Assembly (NCBI RefSeq): GCF_018139145.2
Contig: NC_059500.1
Span: 26,827,437 to 26,891,436, forward strand
Origin: Gymnogyps californianus
Lineage: Eukaryota > Chordata > Aves > Accipitriformes > Cathartidae
Direction of reading: 5' to 3'
DNA: 64,000 nucleotides
Shown: piece by piece, positions 36,881-49,614 of the stretch
Numbering within the stretch: the stretch's first letter is position 1
Layout of the letters: each line of letters begins with the position of its first letter
The notes under the pieces: generated by a model
What the model was told of the DNA's origin: nothing
Database searches by the model: none
The model's input: only the letters and a program-made list of their open reading frames with translations
Program-made: the position numbers and the translations under genes

Positions 36881-37203
36881 GAGACAGTGGGACAGGAGCA
36901 CTTGCCCTGTGAGGAGGGTCTGTGGGGCTGGGGCTGGTTCAGCATGGATCAGAGAAGGCGTTGAGGGACCTCACAGCACACCCCGGTGCCTGTGGGGAAG
37001 GGACCAAAGGGATGGAGACAGGGTCTTCCCAGAAGTGCCTGGCGGGAGGGTGAGAGAGAGTGGCATCTCCTGAAACTCAGAGAAGTTCAGGCTGGAGATA
37101 CGGAAGAAAAACCAAAATCACCGTGAGGATCGTGAAGCACTGGAGTGGGTTGTCTAGAGAGGCTGTGGGATCCCTGAGCCTGGAGGTTTTCTAGACCTGA
37201 ATG
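36881..37203 (+). mobile_element. CR1 fragment, unit 2
   Basis: Copy of the unit 1 CR1 fragment, amplified as part of the unit and not an independent insertion. Confidence 0.7.
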
Positions 37204-38392
37204 GGCACAACCCAGAGCACAACTGTCACAAGCCCGCAAAGGGATGCCCTGCGAAGTCCCGGAAGAGAAAGCATTGCCAGTGGGAAAGGTAGCAAAGGTT
37301 TCCAAAGGTGGAACAGCTTCCAGAAGTTGCAATGTCAGAAAACGACTCTCTTGTTCATTCTATTCATAAGCTTTCAAGAGAATCTTTAAAAATCTGGTGG
37401 GGGATCGAGGGAGTGGTGGGGACTATTTCCTCGTCCTGTTTTGCTTTCAAAAGACGTTTCTGCAGCCAGAAAATCCATGTTTGGGGGACTGCTTTGATCT
37501 GACAGGAAAAGTGGTAAAAGCCACAAAAAGCCATTCAGGTTGAATTCTGCCATCATTCGATAGCTGGCTGGTGTTAACTTGATCTTTCCCACAAAACGGA
37601 GAAGGAAACTGGGCAAACTCTATTTCACCAGAGTGAAATAAAAGGGGAGAAACACCCCTCAAAAAGAAGTAACTGATTTGTGTCAGACTGCTGTAGCAGA
37701 TTGCATGAGAGCGAGTATGAATTCTTCCTGAGCCTGAGGAGTGCAGTAAGACCCCATGAGACCCCCTGAAGGCGGCTGCTATCGTGCATCATGTGGTCTC
37801 CAGAGAAAGCCCGTGTCTTGCAGCTGGGTTCTCCTCCCAGGGCAGACCTCTGGCTCTCTGTGCAGCCCCAGCAGCTGCTCTTGCTGCTTTCTGCCTGCCT
37901 GCCCGCAGAGCCTCACCCCGCTCTGCTTCTCCCCAGGTTCCTGCTGCGTGCCTGAGGCATGCAGGATCACCTGTGGGCCTGGCATTGGGACCTGGGTCTG
38001 GATTTGGGGCCCGGCAGCAGCTCTTGGTGCCAAACCCAGAGGCCGCCTTCTGTCCCTGCCCTCATCTTGTGTGGCTGGCTTGGCTGCTGAAGAGGTCATG
38101 GAGCGGTGTGTGAGGAGGGTGAGGGGCCCTGGGGAGCACGGGGAAGATGCGCTGCCACTTCTGCGGGGATCACTCGCAGCGGAGAGGAGCTATGCTGGGG
38201 GAAGTGCTGCAGAAGGCATGCGATGGCAAGGGGGTGGCGGTGGCAATGAGGGGTGCTGGGGAACTGACGGTGCCCATCTGCCAAAGGCGGGTGCTTTCCA
38301 GGTTGGGGAGAAGAAATGCCAGCACCAAGGCTGGAGCTGGAAGAGCAGGAGGAAAGCCTGTGCTCGAGGGCAGCAGCACGTTCATCTTTCTC

Positions 38393-39537
38393 GGCTCGTG
38401 CAGGGCCTCTTTGCCCTGAGCCGAGCACTGTGGGGCCTGTCCCTCTGCTCTGCCAGTGCCTCTTTGCCCAGAGCTGAGCACCATGGGTCCTGGCCTGGGT
38501 CGTGCAGGGCCTCTTTGTCCTGCTTCGAGTGCCTTGCCGGCGCAGGAGCCAGGCCCCATGGCAGCCAAGGCAGGGCAAAGAGGGCCTGTCTGAGCAGAGG
38601 GCCCAGCCCCATGGGGCTCTCCTCAGGGCAGAGAGGCCAGCAGGGCCACAGGGCCCAGCCCCATGGGGCTCTCCTCAGGGCAGAGAGGCCAGCAGGGCCA
38701 CAGGGCCCAGCCCCATGGGACTCTCCTCAGGCAGAGGCCAGCAGGGCCAGAGGGCCCGCCTCCATGGCGATCGGATCAGGGCAAAGGGGGCCTGCAGGAG
38801 CACAGGGCCAGGCCCCATGGCAGCCTGCTCACGGGAAAGGGGCCCTGCCAGGCCATCGTGCCCAAATCAGGGCAGAGAGGCATTGCGTGAACGAGCAGTG
38901 GGCCAGGCCCTATGGCGGTCCAAGGCCCTCAGGCACCAAAATCAGTACTCAGGGGCCCTGCAAGGCCACGTGGCTGATCTCCATGGTGCTTCACTCAAGG
39001 CCGAGGGGCCCTGCAACAGCAGAGGGCCGGGCCCTGTGGCACGCAAGTGAAGGGAAGGAAGCCCTCCAGGACCAGCGGGCCAGACCCTAGGGGACACGAA
39101 TCGGGGCTCAGAAGCCCTGCAAGAGCACAGGCCCAGGCACCATGGCGCCCTGCTCAAGGGAAAGAGGTCCTGCAAGAGCAGAGGACCAAGTCCCGTAACA
39201 CTCAAATAAGGGGAAAGAGAGCCCAGCAAGACCAGACAATCCAACTCAATGGCGCTCTGATCAGCGCAAAGAGGCCCTTCAGGTCCATAGGGCCAGGCGC
39301 CATGGCACTTGAATGAGGGGAAAGGGCCGCTGCAAGAGCACAGGACCAGGCGCCATGGCACCTCGCTCAAGGGAAATGGGCCCTGCAAGAGCAGAGGGTC
39401 GAGACCCATGGTGGTGTGCTCGGAGGAGAGATGCGCTCAGAGACCAGAGGTCCAGGCCCCATGATAGTCAAAGGAGGGCAAAGAGGTTGTGGCGGGCCAG
39501 AGGGCGAAGCCCCACGGTGCTCTTCTAAAAACAAAGA
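38393..39537. repeat. Inverted minisatellite, unit 3
   Basis: Same structure as unit 1, orientation switch near 38,540. Confidence 0.85.
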
Positions 39538-39650
39538 GAAGAAACAGTGGGCATAGCCCCAGGAAAAGGGGGAGAAGACAGCACGGGTGAGGACAGCAGT
39601 GCTACCTGCATTGTTAGTAACACTGAGACTTTTTCTGTAGCTTTCACGCC

Positions 39651-39656
39651 TTTATT
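39651..39656 (-). promoter_or_regulatory. Poly(A) signal, unit 3 gene
   Basis: AATAAA on the minus strand. Confidence 0.75.
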
Positions 39657-39774
39657 TTCCTTGTCTGATCATTAGGTCTAGATGACTAAGGAGCACCTTC
39701 TGATCTTCTTGGGGGCCGGCGCATGCCCCAGCTGATGGCCCAGCCCTGGTTTCAGCAGCTCCTGGGGTGTTCTT

Positions 39775-40764
39775 CTAGTGTTGCTGGTGGGGTGGCCTCT
39801 TGTTGGGTGGTGAAGAGGCCTCAGGGCTGCCAGCCCTCCTCTTTGGGGGTCGCCGTGGCCCCCCAGGGGGGCGTTCCCTGCCCTGGCTGGAAGCGGAGGG
39901 ACCTGGCGCAGCCTCCTCTGGCTCCTCCTGGGGCTCTTCTTGCTCCCCCGCGATGGGAACAGGGGCAGAGGGGGGGCTGCTGGGATGCCCACCAAGGGCA
40001 GCTGTGGAGGTGCTGAGGAGCTCATCCACATTGTATCTGGCAGGGCTGCCGGAGGGGGCAGGACTGGATGCGGGAGACCCTCCTCGGGAGGCAGTGGGGC
40101 TGAGGGCACCCGCAGGGCTGCCCTCCCGGCCCCTGGCAGCACGGGTGTCCTCCAGGCCCAGCAGACGGCGGGCCTCCCCGCTGCACAGTTGCATGACAGC
40201 ATCGACGAGATTGCTCACAAATGTCGCCGTGCGGTTATGAAGGAAGAGCCCCAGCAGCCGGACCAGGACATCTTCGTCCAGTCCGAAGAGGACCAGGCTG
40301 GACATGATGATGTCCTCCACGATGGCTGCCTGCAGATGGTCGTCCTCAAAGACCAGCCCCAGCACCCGGTGCAGCCAGGGCAGCAGGGGCTCGAGGAGAG
40401 CTGGGTGGTCCCAGAAAAGGGTTGCCCAGGTGTCAGCCTGGAGGCTGCCCACTGGAGCCCTGGGCACCTGTCCAGCAGCCCGCGGTGGGGATGCTGCAGG
40501 GCTGTGGGCAGCCTGGTGGGTGACGACTGATGATGCCGTAGGTGGTCTGACGACATACTCTTCAAAGTCGTCGTATGCCCGCACCGAGTGCACGATGGAG
40601 CTCACCCTCCTCTTGCAGAGGGGGCACTCGGGCTTGCTCTCAGCCCACCGCCGGATGCAGGTGAAACAGAAACGGTGGCAGCACGGCATCACGTAGCTGG
40701 CCTGCTCCCAGTCTTCCAGACATATGGGACAGCGGTTGTCCAGCTCCGTGGCCATGCTCTCCAT
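39775..40764 (-). CDS. TOPORS-like RING E3 ubiquitin ligase, unit 3
   Basis: Intact frame with a protein identical to units 1 and 2. The start, RING ligands, helical region and basic tail are all conserved. Confidence 0.88.
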   Translation of the reverse strand: MESMATELDNRCPICLEDWEQASYVMPCCHRFCFTCIRRWAESKPECPLCKRRVSSIVHSVRAYDDFEEYVVRPPTASSVVTHQAAHSPAASPPRAAGQVPRAPVGSLQADTWATLFWDHPALLEPLLPWLHRVLGLVFEDDHLQAAIVEDIIMSSLVLFGLDEDVLVRLLGLFLHNRTATFVSNLVDAVMQLCSGEARRLLGLEDTRAARGREGSPAGALSPTASRGGSPASSPAPSGSPARYNVDELLSTSTAALGGHPSSPPSAPVPIAGEQEEPQEEPEEAAPGPSASSQGRERPPGGPRRPPKRRAGSPEASSPPNKRPPHQQH

Positions 40765-41181
40765 GTGCTGTGGTGGGCTGGGGAGAGCTGGCGATGACGA
40801 GCCGCTCCCTCTCACTGGCGCTGCAGCAGCAGGTGTCGCGCTAGAAAAGGAAGAGAGGCCACGGTCATGGGCTGGCCTGGGCAGGGGTGGAAGAAATGTC
40901 CAGGTGCCTCAAGAACGAAACCCTCCCAACTCCCCAGGGTGGAGTTTGCCCATACAGCTCACCTCTGCTGCTGCAAGCACGCCTCCTGGGTGTCCCTGCT
41001 GCCTGAACCTGGCAGGGCAGGGGAAAACCTATGATGACTCTGGAGACGGGCACTGGGAGCTGCAGTCAGCAACTCTCCGGGCACGACACCAGCACCATAA
41101 GCCTCGCTCAACGCTCCAAACCTCGCGTACTCGCTCAGCTGGAGTGAAGGCACGAGCCGGCTGGGTGAGACTCGCCGCCCG

Positions 41182-41279
41182 GATATAAGCAGTGAGGGAC
41201 GCGTGGTCACAGTCCATCCCTCAGTGACGTCAGAACCCATCGCTCAGGGACGTCACAGTCCATTCCTCGGGGACGTCAC
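41182..41279 (-). promoter_or_regulatory. CRE-rich promoter, unit 3
   Basis: TATA-like box and three CREs, unchanged. Confidence 0.65.
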
Positions 41280-41800
41280 ACTGGGCCGTCCTTGCCCGCG
41301 GCACTCGCCCCAGCAGCGCTGCGGTCCCAGCACATGCGTCTGGGGTTACCACAATGCCACCAGTCCATCCCTCATCTCTTGTCCTGTGCTCGGCATTGGT
41401 GTTTCGTGCCAGTCGCTGAGGTCTTGGCTGTGTCTTCCCAGGGCCCCATCAGGTTTCTGTGGGTGTGGTACCCATCTCGAGGCATATACGGGAAGAGGGT
41501 TTGTTTCATAACGTCCCGCGCCTCCCTGGGAGGCTACAGGACAAAGTCCCACAGGCTCTCCCCACACTTCAGCACTGCTGGCCAGCCCTCTGGGCTGCCC
41601 TGGTTCCTCCCACGGGGGGTCAAAGGCAGCACTTGGCTCTCTCACGGGGATTTTCTCCCATCTTTCTCCCCTAGACAGAGGGCGCAAGGGTGATCCCCTC
41701 TGCTCAGCACCCATCAGGCCTCATCCGGGCACTGCGTCCTCTTTGGTGTCCCAGACAGGAGAGAAGTTAGACACATCGGAGGGGCTCAAGAGAGACTACC

Positions 41801-42123
41801 GAGACAGTGGGACAGGAGCACTTGCCCTGTGAGGAGGGTCTGTGGGGCTGGGGCTGGTTCAGCATGGATCAGAGAAGGCGTTGAGGGACCTCACAGCACA
41901 CCCCGGTGCCTGTGGGGAAGGGACCAAAGGGATGGAGACAGGGTCTTCCCAGAAGTGCCTGGCGGGAGGGTGAGAGAGAGTGGCATCTCCTGAAACTCAG
42001 AGAAGTTCAGGCTGGAGATACGGAAGAAAAACCAAAATCACCGTGAGGATCGTGAAGCACTGGAGTGGGTTGTCTAGAGAGGCTGTGGGATCCCTGAGCC
42101 TGGAGGTTTTCTAGACCTGAATG
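41801..42123 (+). mobile_element. CR1 fragment, unit 3
   Basis: Copy amplified with the unit. Confidence 0.7.
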
Positions 42124-43312
42124 GGCACAACCCAGAGCACAACTGTCACAAGCCCGCAAAGGGATGCCCTGCGAAGTCCCGGAAGAGAAAGCATTGCCAG
42201 TGGGAAAGGTAGCAAAGGTTTCCAAAGGTGGAACAGCTTCCAGAAGTTGCAATGTCAGAAAACGACTCTCTTGTTCATTCTATTCATAAGCTTTCAAGAG
42301 AATCTTTAAAAATCTGGTGGGGGATCGAGGGAGTGGTGGGGACTATTTCCTCGTCCTGTTTTGCTTTCAAAAGACGTTTCTGCAGCCAGAAAATCCATGT
42401 TTGGGGGACTGCTTTGATCTGACAGGAAAAGTGGTAAAAGCCACAAAAAGCCATTCAGGTTGAATTCTGCCATCATTCGATAGCTGGCTGGTGTTAACTT
42501 GATCTTTCCCACAAAACGGAGAAGGAAACTGGGCAAACTCTATTTCACCAGAGTGAAATAAAAGGGGAGAAACACCCCTCAAAAAGAAGTAACTGATTTG
42601 TGTCAGACTGCTGTAGCAGATTGCATGAGAGCGAGTATGAATTCTTCCTGAGCCTGAGGAGTGCAGTAAGACCCCATGAGACCCCCTGAAGGCGGCTGCT
42701 ATCGTGCATCATGTGGTCTCCAGAGAAAGCCCGTGTCTTGCAGCTGGGTTCTCCTCCCAGGGCAGACCTCTGGCTCTCTGTGCAGCCCCAGCAGCTGCTC
42801 TTGCTGCTTTCTGCCTGCCTGCCCGCAGAGCCTCACCCCGCTCTGCTTCTCCCCAGGTTCCTGCTGCGTGCCTGAGGCATGCAGGATCACCTGTGGGCCT
42901 GGCATTGGGACCTGGGTCTGGATTTGGGGCCCGGCAGCAGCTCTTGGTGCCAAACCCAGAGGCCGCCTTCTGTCCCTGCCCTCATCTTGTGTGGCTGGCT
43001 TGGCTGCTGAAGAGGTCATGGAGCGGTGTGTGAGGAGGGTGAGGGGCCCTGGGGAGCACGGGGAAGATGCGCTGCCACTTCTGCGGGGATCACTCGCAGC
43101 GGAGAGGAGCTATGCTGGGGGAAGTGCTGCAGAAGGCATGCGATGGCAAGGGGGTGGCGGTGGCAATGAGGGGTGCTGGGGAACTGACGGTGCCCATCTG
43201 CCAAAGGCGGGTGCTTTCCAGGTTGGGGAGAAGAAATGCCAGCACCAAGGCTGGAGCTGGAAGAGCAGGAGGAAAGCCTGTGCTCGAGGGCAGCAGCACG
43301 TTCATCTTTCTC

Positions 43313-44457
43313 GGCTCGTGCAGGGCCTCTTTGCCCTGAGCCGAGCACTGTGGGGCCTGTCCCTCTGCTCTGCCAGTGCCTCTTTGCCCAGAGCTGAGCA
43401 CCATGGGTCCTGGCCTGGGTCGTGCAGGGCCTCTTTGTCCTGCTTCGAGTGCCTTGCCGGCGCAGGAGCCAGGCCCCATGGCAGCCAAGGCAGGGCAAAG
43501 AGGGCCTGTCTGAGCAGAGGGCCCAGCCCCATGGGGCTCTCCTCAGGGCAGAGAGGCCAGCAGGGCCACAGGGCCCAGCCCCATGGGGCTCTCCTCAGGG
43601 CAGAGAGGCCAGCAGGGCCACAGGGCCCAGCCCCATGGGACTCTCCTCAGGCAGAGGCCAGCAGGGCCAGAGGGCCCGCCTCCATGGCGATCGGATCAGG
43701 GCAAAGGGGGCCTGCAGGAGCACAGGGCCAGGCCCCATGGCAGCCTGCTCACGGGAAAGGGGCCCTGCCAGGCCATCGTGCCCAAATCAGGGCAGAGAGG
43801 CATTGCGTGAACGAGCAGTGGGCCAGGCCCTATGGCGGTCCAAGGCCCTCAGGCACCAAAATCAGTACTCAGGGGCCCTGCAAGGCCACATGGCTGATCT
43901 CCATGGTGCTTCACTCAAGGCCGAGGGGCCCTGCAACAGCAGAGGGCCGGGCCCTGTGGCACGCAAGTGAAGGGAAGGAAGCCCTCCAGGACCAGCGGGC
44001 CAGACCCTAGGGGACACGAATCGGGGCTCAGAAGCCCTGCAAGAGCACAGGCCCAGGCACCATGGCGCCCTGCTCAAGGGAAAGAGGTCCTGCAAGAGCA
44101 GAGGACCAAGTCCCGTAACACTCAAATAAGGGGAAAGAGAGCCCAGCAAGACCAGACAATCCAACTCAATGGCGCTCTGATCAGCGCAAAGAGGCCCTTC
44201 AGGTCCATAGGGCCAGGCGCCATGGCACTTGAATGAGGGGAAAGGGCCGCTGCAAGAGCACAGGACCAGGCGCCATGGCACCTCGCTCAAGGGAAATGGG
44301 CCCTGCAAGAGCAGAGGGTCGAGACCCATGGTGGTGTGCTCGGAGGAGAGATGCGCTCAGAGACCAGAGGTCCAGGCCCCATGATAGTCAAAGGAGGGCA
44401 AAGAGGTTGTGGCGGGCCAGAGGGCGAAGCCCCACGGTGCTCTTCTAAAAACAAAGA
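43313..44457. repeat. Inverted minisatellite, unit 4
   Basis: Same structure as unit 1, orientation switch near 43,460. Confidence 0.85.
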
Positions 44458-44570
44458 GAAGAAACAGTGGGCATAGCCCCAGGAAAAGGGGGAGAAGACA
44501 GCACGGGTGAGGACAGCAGTGCTACCTGCATTGTTGGTAACACTGAGACTTTTTCTGTAGCTTTCACGCC

Positions 44571-44576
44571 TTTATT
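44571..44576 (-). promoter_or_regulatory. Poly(A) signal, unit 4 gene
   Basis: AATAAA on the minus strand. Confidence 0.75.
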
Positions 44577-44694
44577 TTCCTTGTCTGATCATTAGATCTA
44601 GATGACTAAGGAGCACCTTCTGATCTTCTTGGGGGCCGGCGCATGCCCCAGCTGATGGCCCAGCCCTGGTTTCAGCAGCTCCTGGGGTGTTCTT

Positions 44695-45684
44695 CTAGTG
44701 TTGCTGGTGGGGTGGCCTCTTGTTGGGTGGTGAAGAGGCCTCAGGGCTGCCAGCCCTCCTCTTTGGGGGTCGCCGTGGCCCCCCAGGGGGGCGTTCCCTG
44801 CCCTGGCTGGAAGCGGAGGGACCTGGCGCAGCCTCCTCTGGCTCCTCCTGGGGCTCTTCTTGCTCCCCCGCGATGGGAACAGGGGCAGAGGGGGGGCTGC
44901 TGGGATGCCCACCAAGGGCAGCTGTGGAGGTGCTGAGGAGCTCATCCACATTGTATCTGGCAGGGCTGCCGGAGGGGGCAGGACTGGATGCGGGAGACCC
45001 TCCTCGGGAGGCAGTGGGGCTGAGGGCACCCGCAGGGCTGCCCTCCCGGCCCCTGGCAGCACGGGTGTCCTCCAGGCCCAGCAGACGGCGGGCCTCCCCG
45101 CTGCACAGTTGCATGACAGCATCGACGAGATTGCTCACAAATGTCGCCGTGCGGTTATGAAGGAAGAGCCCCAGCAGCCGGACCAGGACATCTTCGTCCA
45201 GTCCGAAGAGGACCAGGCTGGACATGATGATGTCCTCCACGATGGCTGCCTGCAGATGGTCGTCCTCAAAGACCAGCCCCAGCACCCGGTGCAGCCAGGG
45301 CAGCAGGGGCTCGAGGAGAGCTGGGTGGTCCCAGAAAAGGGTTGCCCAGGTGTCAGCCTGGAGGCTGCCCACTGGAGCCCTGGGCACCTGTCCAGCAGCC
45401 CGCGGTGGGGATGCTGCAGGGCTGTGGGCAGCCTGGTGGGTGACGACTGATGATGCCGTAGGTGGTCTGACGACATACTCTTCAAAGTCGTCGTATGCCC
45501 GCACCGAGTGCACGATGGAGCTCACCCTCCTCTTGCAGAGGGGGCACTCGGGCTTGCTCTCAGCCCACCGCCGGATGCAGGTGAAACAGAAACGGTGGCA
45601 GCACGGCATCACGTAGCTGGCCTGCTCCCAGTCTTCCAGACATATGGGACAGCGGTTGTCCAGCTCCGTGGCCATGCTCTCCAT
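44695..45684 (-). CDS. TOPORS-like RING E3 ubiquitin ligase, unit 4
   Basis: Intact frame, protein identical to units 1-3. The unit's private changes fall outside the coding exon. Confidence 0.88.
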   Translation of the reverse strand: MESMATELDNRCPICLEDWEQASYVMPCCHRFCFTCIRRWAESKPECPLCKRRVSSIVHSVRAYDDFEEYVVRPPTASSVVTHQAAHSPAASPPRAAGQVPRAPVGSLQADTWATLFWDHPALLEPLLPWLHRVLGLVFEDDHLQAAIVEDIIMSSLVLFGLDEDVLVRLLGLFLHNRTATFVSNLVDAVMQLCSGEARRLLGLEDTRAARGREGSPAGALSPTASRGGSPASSPAPSGSPARYNVDELLSTSTAALGGHPSSPPSAPVPIAGEQEEPQEEPEEAAPGPSASSQGRERPPGGPRRPPKRRAGSPEASSPPNKRPPHQQH

Positions 45685-46101
45685 GTGCTGTGGTGGGCTG
45701 GGGAGAGCTGGCGATGACGAGCCGCTCCCTCTCACTGGCGCTGCAGCAGCAGGTGTCGCGCTAGAAAAGGAAGAGAGGCCACGGTCATGGGCTGGCCTGG
45801 GCAGGGGTGGAAGAAATGTCCAGGTGCCTCAAGAACGAAACCCTCCCAACTCCCCAGGGTGGAGTTTGCCCATACAGCTCACCTCTGCTGCTGCAAGCAC
45901 GCCTCCTGGGTGTCCCTGCTGCCTGAACCTGGCAGGGCAGGGGAAAACCTATGATGACTCTGGAGACGGGCACTGGGAGCTGCAGTCAGCAACTCTCCGG
46001 GCACGACACCAGCACCATAAGCCTCGCTCAACGCTCCAAACCTCGCGTACTCGCTCAGCTGGAGTGAAGGCACGAGCCGGCTGGGTGAGACTCGCCGCCC
46101 G

Positions 46102-46199
46102 GATATAAGCAGTGAGGGACGCGTGGTCACAGTCCATCCCTCAGTGACGTCAGAACCCATCGCTCAGGGACGTCACAGTCCATTCCTCGGGGACGTCAC
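46102..46199 (-). promoter_or_regulatory. CRE-rich promoter, unit 4
   Basis: TATA-like box and three CREs, unchanged. Confidence 0.65.
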
Positions 46200-46720
46200 A
46201 CTGGGCCGTCCTTGCCCGCGGCACTCGCCCCAGCAGCGCTGCGGTCCCAGCACATGCGTCTGGGGTTACCACAATGCCACCAGTCCATCCCTCATCTCTT
46301 GTCCTGTGCTCGGCATTGGTGTTTCGTGCCAGTCGCTGAGGTCTTGGCTGTGTCTTCCCAGGGCCCCATCAGGTTTCTGTGGCTGTGGTACCCATCTCGA
46401 GGCATATACGGGAAGAGGGTTTGTTTCATAACGTCCCGCGCCTCCCTGGGAGGCTACAGGACAAAGTCCCACAGGCTCTCCCCACACTTCAGCACTGCTG
46501 GCCAGCCCTCTGGGCTGCCCTGGTTCCTCCCACGGGGGGTCAAAGGCAGCACTTGGCTCTCTCACGGGGATTTTCTCCCATCTTTCTCCCCTAGACAGAG
46601 GGCGCAAGGGTGATCCCCTCTGCTCAGCACCCATCAGGCCTCATCCGGGCACTGCGTCCTCTTTGGTGTCCCAGACAGGAGAGAAGTTAGACACATCGGA
46701 GGGGCTCAAGAGAGACTACC

Positions 46721-47043
46721 GAGACAGTGGGACAGGAGCACTTGCCCTGTGAGGAGGGTCTGTGGGGCTGGGGCTGGTTCAGCATGGATCAGAGAAGGCG
46801 TTGAGGGACCTCACAGCACACCCCGGTGCCTGTGGGGAAGGGACCAAAGGGATGGAGACAGGGTCTTCCCAGAAGTGCCTGGCGGGAGGGTGAGAGAGAG
46901 TGGCATCTCCTGAAACTCAGAGAAGTTCAGGCTGGAGATACGGAAGAAAAACCAAAATCACCGTGAGGATCGTGAAGCACTGGAGTGGGTTGTCTAGAGA
47001 GGCTGTGGGATCCCTGAGCCTGGAGGTTTTCTAGACCTGAATG
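46721..47043 (+). mobile_element. CR1 fragment, unit 4
   Basis: Copy amplified with the unit. Confidence 0.7.
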
Positions 47044-48232
47044 GGCACAACCCAGAGCACAACTGTCACAAGCCCGCAAAGGGATGCCCTGCGAAGTCCC
47101 GGAAGAGAAAGCATTGCCAGTGGGAAAGGTAGCAAAGGTTTCCAAAGGTGGAACAGCTTCCAGAAGTTGCAATGTCAGAAAACGACTCTCTTGTTCATTC
47201 TATTCATAAGCTTTCAAGAGAATCTTTAAAAATCTGGTGGGGGATCGAGGGAGTGGTGGGGACTATTTCCTCGTCCTGTTTTGCTTTCAAAAGACGTTTC
47301 TGCAGCCAGAAAATCCATGTTTGGGGGACTGCTTTGATCTGACAGGAAAAGTGGTAAAAGCCACAAAAAGCCATTCAGGTTGAATTCTGCCATCATTCGA
47401 TAGCTGGCTGGTGTTAACTTGATCTTTCCCACAAAACGGAGAAGGAAACTGGGCAAACTCTATTTCACCAGAGTGAAATAAAAGGGGAGAAACACCCCTC
47501 AAAAAGAAGTAACTGATTTGTGTCAGACTGCTGTAGCAGATTGCATGAGAGCGAGTATGAATTCTTCCTGAGCCTGAGGAGTGCAGTAAGACCCCATGAG
47601 ACCCCCTGAAGGCGGCTGCTATCGTGCATCATGTGGTCTCCAGAGAAAGCCCGTGTCTTGCAGCTGGGTTCTCCTCCCAGGGCAGACCTCTGGCTCTCTG
47701 TGCAGCCCCAGCAGCTGCTCTTGCTGCTTTCTGCCTGCCTGCCCGCAGAGCCTCACCCCGCTCTGCTTCTCCCCAGGTTCCTGCTGCGTGCCTGAGGCAT
47801 GCAGGATCACCTGTGGGCCTGGCATTGGGACCTGGGTCTGGATTTGGGGCCCGGCAGCAGCTCTTGGTGCCAAACCCAGAGGCCGCCTTCTGTCCCTGCC
47901 CTCATCTTGTGTGGCTGGCTTGGCTGCTGAAGAGGTCATGGAGCGGTGTGTGAGGAGGGTGAGGGGCCCTGGGGAGCACGGGGAAGATGCGCTGCCACTT
48001 CTGCGGGGATCACTCGCAGCGGAGAGGAGCTATGCTGGGGGAAGTGCTGCAGAAGGCATGCGATGGCAAGGGGGTGGCGGTGGCAATGAGGGGTGCTGGG
48101 GAACTGACGGTGCCCATCTGCCAAAGGCGGGTGCTTTCCAGGTTGGGGAGAAGAAATGCCAGCACCAAGGCTGGAGCTGGAAGAGCAGGAGGAAAGCCTG
48201 TGCTCGAGGGCAGCAGCACGTTCATCTTTCTC

Positions 48233-49377
48233 GGCTCGTGCAGGGCCTCTTTGCCCTGAGCCGAGCACTGTGGGGCCTGTCCCTCTGCTCTGCCAGTGCC
48301 TCTTTGCCCAGAGCTGAGCACCATGGGTCCTGGCCTGGGTCGTGCAGGGCCTCTTTGTCCTGCTTCGAGTGCCTTGCCGGCGCAGGAGCCAGGCCCCATG
48401 GCAGCCAAGGCAGGGCAAAGAGGGCCTGTCTGAGCAGAGGGCCCAGCCCCATGGGGCTCTCCTCAGGGCAGAGAGGCCAGCAGGGCCACAGGGCCCAGCC
48501 CCATGGGGCTCTCCTCAGGGCAGAGAGGCCAGCAGGGCCACAGGGCCCAGCCCCATGGGACTCTCCTCAGGCAGAGGCCAGCAGGGCCAGAGGGCCCGCC
48601 TCCATGGCGATCGGATCAGGGCAAAGGGGGCCTGCAGGAGCACAGGGCCAGGCCCCATGGCAGCCTGCTCACGGGAAAGGGGCCCTGCCAGGCCATCGTG
48701 CCCAAATCAGGGCAGAGAGGCATTGCGTGAACGAGCAGTGGGCCAGGCCCTATGGCGGTCCAAGGCCCTCAGGCACCAAAATCAGTACTCAGGGGCCCTG
48801 CAAGGCCACATGGCTGATCTCCATGGTGCTTCACTCAAGGCCGAGGGGCCCTGCAACAGCAGAGGGCCGGGCCCTGTGGCACGCAAGTGAAGGGAAGGAA
48901 GCCCTCCAGGACCAGCGGGCCAGACCCTAGGGGACACGAATCGGGGCTCAGAAGCCCTGCAAGAGCACAGGCCCAGGCACCATGGCGCCCTGCTCAAGGG
49001 AAAGAGGTCCTGCAAGAGCAGAGGACCAAGTCCCGTAACACTCAAATAAGGGGAAAGAGAGCCCAGCAAGACCAGACAATCCAACTCAATGGCGCTCTGA
49101 TCAGCGCAAAGAGGCCCTTCAGGTCCATAGGGCCAGGCGCCATGGCACTTGAATGAGGGGAAAGGGCCGCTGCAAGAGCACAGGACCAGGCGCCATGGCA
49201 CCTCGCTCAAGGGAAATGGGCCCTGCAAGAGCAGAGGGTCGAGACCCATGGTGGTGTGCTCGGAGGAGAGATGCGCTCAGAGACCAGAGGTCCAGGCCCC
49301 ATGATAGTCAAAGGAGGGCAAAGAGGTTGTGGCGGGCCAGAGGGCGAAGCCCCACGGTGCTCTTCTAAAAACAAAGA
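48233..49377. repeat. Inverted minisatellite, unit 5
   Basis: Same structure as unit 1, orientation switch near 48,380. Confidence 0.85.
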
Positions 49378-49490
49378 GAAGAAACAGTGGGCATAGCCCC
49401 AGGAAAAGGGGGAGAAGACAGCACGGGTGAGGACAGCAGTGCTACCTGCATTGTTGGTAACACTGAGACTTTTTCTGTAGCTTTCACGCC

Positions 49491-49496
49491 TTTATT
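49491..49496 (-). promoter_or_regulatory. Poly(A) signal, unit 5 gene
   Basis: AATAAA on the minus strand. Confidence 0.75.
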
Positions 49497-49614
49497 TTCC
49501 TTGTCTGATCATTAGGTCTAGATGACTAAGGAGCACCTTCTGATCTTCTTGGGGGCCGGCGCATGCCCCAGCTGATGGCCCAGCCCTGGTTTCAGCAGCT
49601 CCTGGGGTGTTCTT

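Larger units (their letters stand above)
32455..37435. repeat. Macrosatellite unit 2 (4981 bp, one extra 61-bp monomer)
   Basis: Differs in length because 33601-33661 is duplicated exactly as 33662-33722 within the minisatellite. Private substitutions include T in CCCGTAGAG (~32,925) and T in GCTACTTGC (~34,686). It shares CCCGCAGGAG with unit 1, where units 3-8 have CCTGCAGGAG. Confidence 0.95.
37436..42355. repeat. Macrosatellite unit 3 (4920 bp)
   Basis: Effectively the consensus unit. It has G in CCACGTGGC (~38,970) and A in TTGTTAGTAAC (~39,616); the latter is shared with units 1 and 2, while units 4-7 have G. Confidence 0.95.
42356..47275. repeat. Macrosatellite unit 4 (4920 bp)
   Basis: Carries A in CCACATGGC (~43,890), G in TTGTTGGTAAC (~44,536), a private A in ATTAGATCTAG (~44,596) and C in GTGGCTGTGG (~46,383); the last is shared with units 5 and 6 only. 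Confidence 0.95.
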
